Part shown: positions 40,851-44,957 of the stretch, piece by piece
Layout: every line of letters begins with the position of its first letter
Position numbering within the stretch: the stretch's first letter is position 1
From: DASPWV01 sp046727855
GTDB taxonomy: Bacteria > Acidobacteriota > Vicinamibacteria > Vicinamibacterales > UBA2999
Direction of reading: 5' to 3'
Assembly (NCBI GenBank): GCA_046727855.1
Contig: JBKPDL010000043.1
Coordinates: 1-44,957, forward strand
DNA: 44,957 nt
Position numbers and translations under genes: made by a program
The notes under the pieces: generated by a model
Database searches by the model: none
Told to the model about the DNA's origin: nothing
The model's input: only the letters and a program-made list of their open reading frames with translations

Positions 40851-42209
40851 CTACACGCGCATGAATCCCACATCGGGCACCGCAAACCTCGCGAGATTCG
40901 GAAATGCCCATGCGAGCTCGCTCCGCGCCGCGCCAAACCAGCGGCCGAGCGTGGCCCCGAACTGCGCCGACGAGATCGTCGGAATCCATACCCCGCGATC
41001 GTTCGCGTCATCCGGCCCGCCAAACGCGAACGTCGGCATCTGCCCGTAAATGCCGCCCTTCACTGCGCCGCCGGCGATGATCAGGTGACTGCCCCACGCG
41101 TGATCGGTGCCGCTGCCGTTGTTCTGCATGGTGCGGCTGAATTCCGATTGCGTGAACGCTGTGACGTTCTGCGCTAGGCCCAGAGATGCCGTGGTGAGCG
41201 TAAATGCCGATAACGATTGCGACAATTGCTGCAGCAACGTGGTGTGCGTGCCGTCCTGCGAGGCATGTGTATCGAAACCGCCCATCGAACAGAAGAACAC
41301 CTGACGGCCCGGCCCTATTGTCGAGCGCACCCGAATCAGACGCGCCACTTCCTTGAGCTGATTACCGATCGACGTGGTTGGAAACGGCTGCGTCAGCGGC
41401 GGCAGGTTGCCGCTCAACTGCAGTGTGTCGGCCAGTTGGAGACCGTCGGCAAAGGCGCGATTGGCCGCCTCGCGCACCGGGTTGCCATTGTCGAGCAGCA
41501 GCATGGCGTTGACCGCCTGTCGGCGCGCGTCGGCCGCTTGCGGCGGCCAAAAACTGAGGCCGCTGAGATTCAGGTTCGATCCCGGCGGAATCACATTGCT
41601 GCGCACGTCGACTCCCTCGAGAAACAACGCAGGCGAAGATACTGAAACCGCGGACAGCGAATCGGTTGGGCCGAACAGATCGAGCAAACGTCCGCCCCAC
41701 CCCGAGTAGGTCGTGTCGGACACACCGGCTTGTGCTTGCAGCGTCTGATCCGAATGCGAGAACAGGTTTGGCGGCCGCGACCCGCCGGCCAAGTACTGCG
41801 CGCGAGTGAGCGGCTGATTCAGCGCGCCGACGTTCAGCACGAACGCAACCGCGCCCAAACCAAAGAGCTGATTGAGCTCCGGCATCGCCGAGTGCAGGGC
41901 GTAAGGATTGCCTGCGCCGTCGCTGATCGAAGGGCACAAACGCGCCGCAGTCAGCGCCAGCCCGCCGCGTGTCTGCTGGTATGCAGTGTAGCGCGTCGTA
42001 TCGACCGGCACGATCATGTTGTTGCTGTCGTTGCCGCCGAACAGATAGATGCAGACGAGCGCCTTGTAATCGGTGACCTGGGCCGCCGCGCTGACGTCGC
42101 GCATGAAAAACGAGCGCGCTGGCCCCACGCCGAGGCCTGTCAACCCCAGCGCGGCAAGCTTCGCGCTCAGCTTCAGGAAATTGCGCCGCTCGGGTTCATG
42201 AGTGTGCAT
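40851..42209 (-). CDS. DUF1501 (alkaline-phosphatase-superfamily) protein with Tat signal
   Basis: 452 residues. Twin-arginine signal ERRNFLKLSAKLAALGLTGLG, so it is exported folded. DUF1501 hallmarks: VCIYLFGGNDSNNMIVP near the N-terminus, FFCSMGGFDTHASQ, TAFTQSEFSRTMQNNGSGTDHAWGSHLIIAGG and GGIYGQMP. The family has the fold of alkaline phosphatase/sulfatase enzymes with candidate metal ligands in FGGND, GGFDTH and DHAWG, but no proven substrate. It lies directly downstream of the DUF1800 gene, the constant partner in many soil bacteria. ATG at 42209 clear. Confidence 0.93.
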   Translation of the reverse strand: MHTHEPERRNFLKLSAKLAALGLTGLGVGPARSFFMRDVSAAAQVTDYKALVCIYLFGGNDSNNMIVPVDTTRYTAYQQTRGGLALTAARLCPSISDGAGNPYALHSAMPELNQLFGLGAVAFVLNVGALNQPLTRAQYLAGGSRPPNLFSHSDQTLQAQAGVSDTTYSGWGGRLLDLFGPTDSLSAVSVSSPALFLEGVDVRSNVIPPGSNLNLSGLSFWPPQAADARRQAVNAMLLLDNGNPVREAANRAFADGLQLADTLQLSGNLPPLTQPFPTTSIGNQLKEVARLIRVRSTIGPGRQVFFCSMGGFDTHASQDGTHTTLLQQLSQSLSAFTLTTASLGLAQNVTAFTQSEFSRTMQNNGSGTDHAWGSHLIIAGGAVKGGIYGQMPTFAFGGPDDANDRGVWIPTISSAQFGATLGRWFGAARSELAWAFPNLARFAVPDVGFMRV

Positions 42210-42214
42210 ATCGG

Positions 42215-42305
42215 TTCTTCGCTGTCTGTCGACGGTGAACGGTCTTCAATCGACGGCTCTTCAACTATCAGCACTCGGGTCCCAGTTCGCTGTTCGTTCT
42301 TCGTT
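42215..42305. repeat. Self-similar GTCGACGGT / TTCGTT word tract
   Basis: Short reiterated words (TGTCTGTCGACGGTGAACGG, CAATCGACGGCTCTTC, GTTCGCTGTTCGTTCTTCGTT) fill the 99-base gap between the DUF1800 and DUF1501 genes. It is related to the tract at 40755-40850. Unlike the other repeats, this gap is between co-directional genes. Confidence 0.55.
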
Positions 42306-42308
42306 GCG

Positions 42309-44714
42309 TCACGGGACAACGAGCATCTGCACAGCAGTGAACGAGCTGTTCCCGCAGGCGTTGCCGGCGCGCACCCGCACGTTGTAGGTTCCGCGTCCAA
42401 CGACACCGCTCAGCAAGCGCGTGGTGGTCACCAGGCGCCCGACGAATGCCCCAGTCACGTCGACCTCGTAACGCGTCGGCGCGCCGCCGCTCGCCGCGGA
42501 CATCCACGTGACAGTCGCCGTGTTGCCGGCTACTGACGTCACGAAGTTGATCGGTGTGCCCGGCGCGCCTGAGCACGTTGTCGGGAAGGCCAACGTCACA
42601 GGGTTGGACGATCCACTCGATCCTGCTGCGTTGAGCGCGCGCACGCTGAACGTGTATGTGCCGGCCGGAACCCCCGTGAACGTAAACGACTCAGTCACGC
42701 CCAAGGGCACAGACAGCACGATGGCTCCAGTGACGTCCAGGACGATCGACGCCGGCGTGCCACCGCCAAACGTGTTCCGCCAGGAGAGCGCCAGATTCGA
42801 TCCGCTGGCTGTGCCCAGCAAATTGGTCGGCGCCGTCGGCCCTGTCGTGGTATCCACATACACGCGAATCTCCGCCGACGCGCGACTCCTCGTCGCCCCA
42901 GCCACCGAGTGCACGCGGAAGTAGTACGCACCGCGCGGTGCCGAAAAGGTCACCATCGGTGATACGGAGCCGGTCGGAAACGTCGCAAGCACCTGGCCCG
43001 GGATCGCGCCAACTTCGAGCACGTAACTGCTCGGGGCCGGACCAATCAGCGGCGGTTTCCACTGCAGTCTCACGACGTTGCCGACAACCGATGTGGCAAG
43101 GAGTCCTGTCGGCGGTTGCACTGTGGGCGCACCCACGTTCGAGTTGTCGGAGAAGACCGAGTACTCACTGGAAATCGCCGCGAGATACACGGCGCCAAGC
43201 GCCCGCTCTCGCGTGTTCGATACGGCCACCGCATTCGTCGCGGCAACGATGAGATCGCGCAGCTCGGGGGACATACGGCCCAACATCAACGTCCGATTGA
43301 CGCGCTCGACGAGCGCGTTGGCATCGGCGGCGATGGCCGTATACGGCGTCAGATCGACGTTGAACGACGAGGAGAACGAGCCGTTGAGGATCGAGTAGAT
43401 GAAGTTTGCGCGTTGCACGGCAAGCGCCGGGGGATAGATCTGAAATTCAGGTCCGAAGAGATCCGAATGCCCGGGCAACGGATTAAGCAGCGAGTAGAAG
43501 CTGAAGACGGTTGTCGGCGTGAGCAGCCGCTGCGTGAGGTTGCTGAAGACGTAGTCGAACGCGCCCGGATTGGTGATGCTGGCGCCGAGTGCCCGCCCGA
43601 GGCCGATCACGTGCAGAATCGGATCCTTGAGACGGCCGTCATCCGGGCCGAACTGCGCGGCTTCCGGATCGGTGAAGATCGCCGTGAGCATCGCCTGCAG
43701 GTCGCCGCGCACGCCTTGACCGTTGTTTGAGAAGGCGTTCGCCACGCGCGCAACATACGCCGGGCTCGGATTGCTGGTCACGAGCGATCGAATCAATCGC
43801 GTCGCGACAAACGGCGGGACGTTCGGGTGATTGAAAACGTTGTCGACCACCGCTTCCATATCGACCGTGGTCGACTGTCCTGCTGGCAGGACGACGCCGT
43901 TGAACAACGTTTTTGCGCCGCTGTCATGCGTCGTGGTCCGGGCCAGCATCTCACCAACGAAGTACGGCGGATTTGAATTCGAAGCCGTCGCGTCAGGCTT
44001 GGTCGGGAACGTCCAGCCCGTCAGCGCGCGCGCAAACTCCTTGATCGTGTTTTGCGAGTAGCTCGGGATCGGCTGTCCCGCGCCGTCCAGCTTGAGTGTA
44101 CCGTCCTGATTGAGATCCCAGACCCCGATCGAGAACAACTGCAGCAGCTCGCGCGCGTAGTTCTCGTTGGGCGAACTCGTGCTGGTGGCGCGACGACTGT
44201 AGGCGAGGTCGAGATACTTCCCCATCGTCGGGCTCACCGTCACCTCGCGCAGCAACGTCCGATAATTGCCGAACGCGTTGCGCGAGAGCAGACGCACCCA
44301 CGGGGTCAATTCGGCGCCGCTGCCCGTCTTGTTGGCTGAGATGACGATGATCTGGCTGAGCGCGAACATCATCCGCTGCCGCAGCTGATCGCTGCCATTG
44401 GCCATGTTCAGAAAGAGCTGATTGCGGAGGCCGTTTCCATCAAGGCCATCCGGGATCACGCTCTCGGGCGTCTGAAACTGCTGCTGGAGCCATGCGCCGA
44501 ACCCGTTGGCTTCGACAAACGCGACATCCGCCGCCGACGGGCCGAACGTGGCCTGCTCGAGGCGGTGCGCGGCGGGGCGCGCATCGCCCACGGCCCTGGG
44601 TTGTCCGGCGGCACGGCCGCCACCATTACAAAAAAGCACGAGCGCGATCAAAACTGAGATCCCCGGCGAACCACGGGTAGACAAACACCTGGCCGCGCAA
44701 ATTGTGGGCGTCAT
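42309..44714 (-). CDS. DUF1800 protein with three C-terminal fibronectin-type repeats
   Basis: 801 residues. The N-terminal 40 contain a hydrophobic signal (SVLIALVLFCNGGG..). The DUF1800 domain covers about residues 45-515: LEQATFGPSAADVAFVEANG, QLRQRMMFALSQI, ENYARELLQLFSIG, EFARALTGWTF, and FSFYSLLNPLPGHSDLFGPEFQIYPPA split over the conserved NP.PGHS region. Three FN3-like repeats follow (about 535-630, 635-715, 720-800), each with an APTN/PTG start and a tyrosine-corner strand such as YYFRVHSVAG, YTFSVRALNAAG and YNVRVRAGNACG. The FN3 tail suggests attachment to extracellular polymers or surface exposure. Operon with DUF1501. Confidence 0.92.
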   Translation of the reverse strand: MTPTICAARCLSTRGSPGISVLIALVLFCNGGGRAAGQPRAVGDARPAAHRLEQATFGPSAADVAFVEANGFGAWLQQQFQTPESVIPDGLDGNGLRNQLFLNMANGSDQLRQRMMFALSQIIVISANKTGSGAELTPWVRLLSRNAFGNYRTLLREVTVSPTMGKYLDLAYSRRATSTSSPNENYARELLQLFSIGVWDLNQDGTLKLDGAGQPIPSYSQNTIKEFARALTGWTFPTKPDATASNSNPPYFVGEMLARTTTHDSGAKTLFNGVVLPAGQSTTVDMEAVVDNVFNHPNVPPFVATRLIRSLVTSNPSPAYVARVANAFSNNGQGVRGDLQAMLTAIFTDPEAAQFGPDDGRLKDPILHVIGLGRALGASITNPGAFDYVFSNLTQRLLTPTTVFSFYSLLNPLPGHSDLFGPEFQIYPPALAVQRANFIYSILNGSFSSSFNVDLTPYTAIAADANALVERVNRTLMLGRMSPELRDLIVAATNAVAVSNTRERALGAVYLAAISSEYSVFSDNSNVGAPTVQPPTGLLATSVVGNVVRLQWKPPLIGPAPSSYVLEVGAIPGQVLATFPTGSVSPMVTFSAPRGAYYFRVHSVAGATRSRASAEIRVYVDTTTGPTAPTNLLGTASGSNLALSWRNTFGGGTPASIVLDVTGAIVLSVPLGVTESFTFTGVPAGTYTFSVRALNAAGSSGSSNPVTLAFPTTCSGAPGTPINFVTSVAGNTATVTWMSAASGGAPTRYEVDVTGAFVGRLVTTTRLLSGVVGRGTYNVRVRAGNACGNSSFTAVQMLVVP

Positions 44715-44804
44715 GAGTTTCGCCGCGCTGAAAAAGGCGGCTTGTCTCTCGCGCGGGGGGCGAAGCCGAGCAATAGCCGTGCCTATGGCAGAGAATATCT
44801 CTAG

Positions 44805-44957
44805 ATGAACCCGCTCGACACGTCAAAAAGCACGCCTTCGCGAATTGCGATCGCGCTCTCGTCCGAAGGGAGCGAGATCGAGGGCGCGCGCGGAATGCTC
44901 CAGGAGCGCATCAGTCTGTGGGCGCTCTGGGTCTTCGTCCTGTCATCAGGCTTTTAC
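44805..44957 (+). CDS. Unidentified gene, 5' part only
   Basis: From the ATG at 44805 the frame is open for 51 codons to the window end. The visible part begins MNPLDTSKSTPSRIAIALSS, continues with a polar helix (..EGARGMLQERISLWALWVF) and then enters a hydrophobic stretch VFVLSSGFY. This may be the linker and first membrane helix of a larger regulatory protein such as those fused to serine/threonine kinases in Acidobacteria, but that is a guess. It diverges from the DUF1800 gene; the 90-base gap between them holds the promoters of both, with no box recognised. Confidence 0.55.
   Translation, partial: MNPLDTSKSTPSRIAIALSSEGSEIEGARGMLQERISLWALWVFVLSSGFY

Overview
The window reads as a chromosomal segment of a high-GC soil- or sediment-type bacterium, most likely an Acidobacteriota of the Vicinamibacteria group assembled from a metagenome. 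This placement is inference. It rests on a duplicated-domain MacB/FtsX permease of the acidobacterial ADOP type, a DUF1800/DUF1501 pair, several twin-arginine secretory hydrolases, a MoxR-DUF58-BatA-TldDE run and many small palindromic repeats. The first 26 bases are not biological: they match the Illumina Nextera read-2 adapter with the Tn5 mosaic end, so the contig end is artificial and cuts a small membrane-protein gene. No tRNA, rRNA, CRISPR array, phage or transposase gene was seen.

Layout. 0.03-0.96 kb (minus): a stress-type operon (DUF948-like, YtxH, lmo0937-like) behind a sigma-54-like promoter. 1.0-3.8 kb: a lone receiver, a short histidine kinase and an NtrC-type sigma-54 activator. 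4.1-5.2 kb (minus): two histidine-kinase-related genes without ATPase domains. 5.6-10.9 kb (plus): a compact leucine/isovalerate degradation operon (carboxyltransferase, methylglutaconyl-CoA hydratase, biotin carboxylase, separate biotin carrier, HMG-CoA lyase). 11.0-13.1 kb: a receiver, a BON remnant, a DUF4159 protein and a BON lipoprotein. 13.2-23.1 kb (minus): a seven-gene run, MoxR > DUF58 > BatA > DUF4175-like > GATase-like membrane protein > TldE > TldD, with stop/start overlaps between most genes. 23.2-25.6 kb (plus): an HtrA pseudoprotease, a miniature LuxR-type regulator and an intact HtrA protease without signal peptide. 25.7-28.1 kb: the ADOP permease. 28.6-32.2 kb: PEP carboxylase and a Tat-exported dienelactone hydrolase. 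32.2-36.5 kb (minus): a TPP enzyme, an exported methyltransferase and an ABC-2 transporter. 36.6-37.5 kb: an exported metallo-beta-lactamase-fold hydrolase. 37.6-39.8 kb (minus): a cytochrome c/copper-monooxygenase-like protein and an exported partner. 39.9-40.7 kb: a tricorn-protease tail fragment and RppH. 40.9-44.7 kb (minus): DUF1501 and DUF1800-FN3 proteins. The right end holds the start of an unidentified plus-strand gene.

The most unusual signal is non-coding. Two copies of a roughly 150-bp three-hairpin element lie in inverted orientation 7 kb apart, each between convergent genes; one copy supplies the stop codons of both neighbours. Two further palindrome families (a 25-bp GCGGACC..GGTCCGC type and a GGGGTCAGACCCC type) and several tracts built from one reiterated short word fill the remaining convergent junctions. 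All seven convergent junctions in the window contain a palindromic or self-similar repeat, often touching a stop codon. The second point of interest is the pairing of a protease-dead HtrA with an intact HtrA around a regulator whose receiver has lost its phosphoacceptor.
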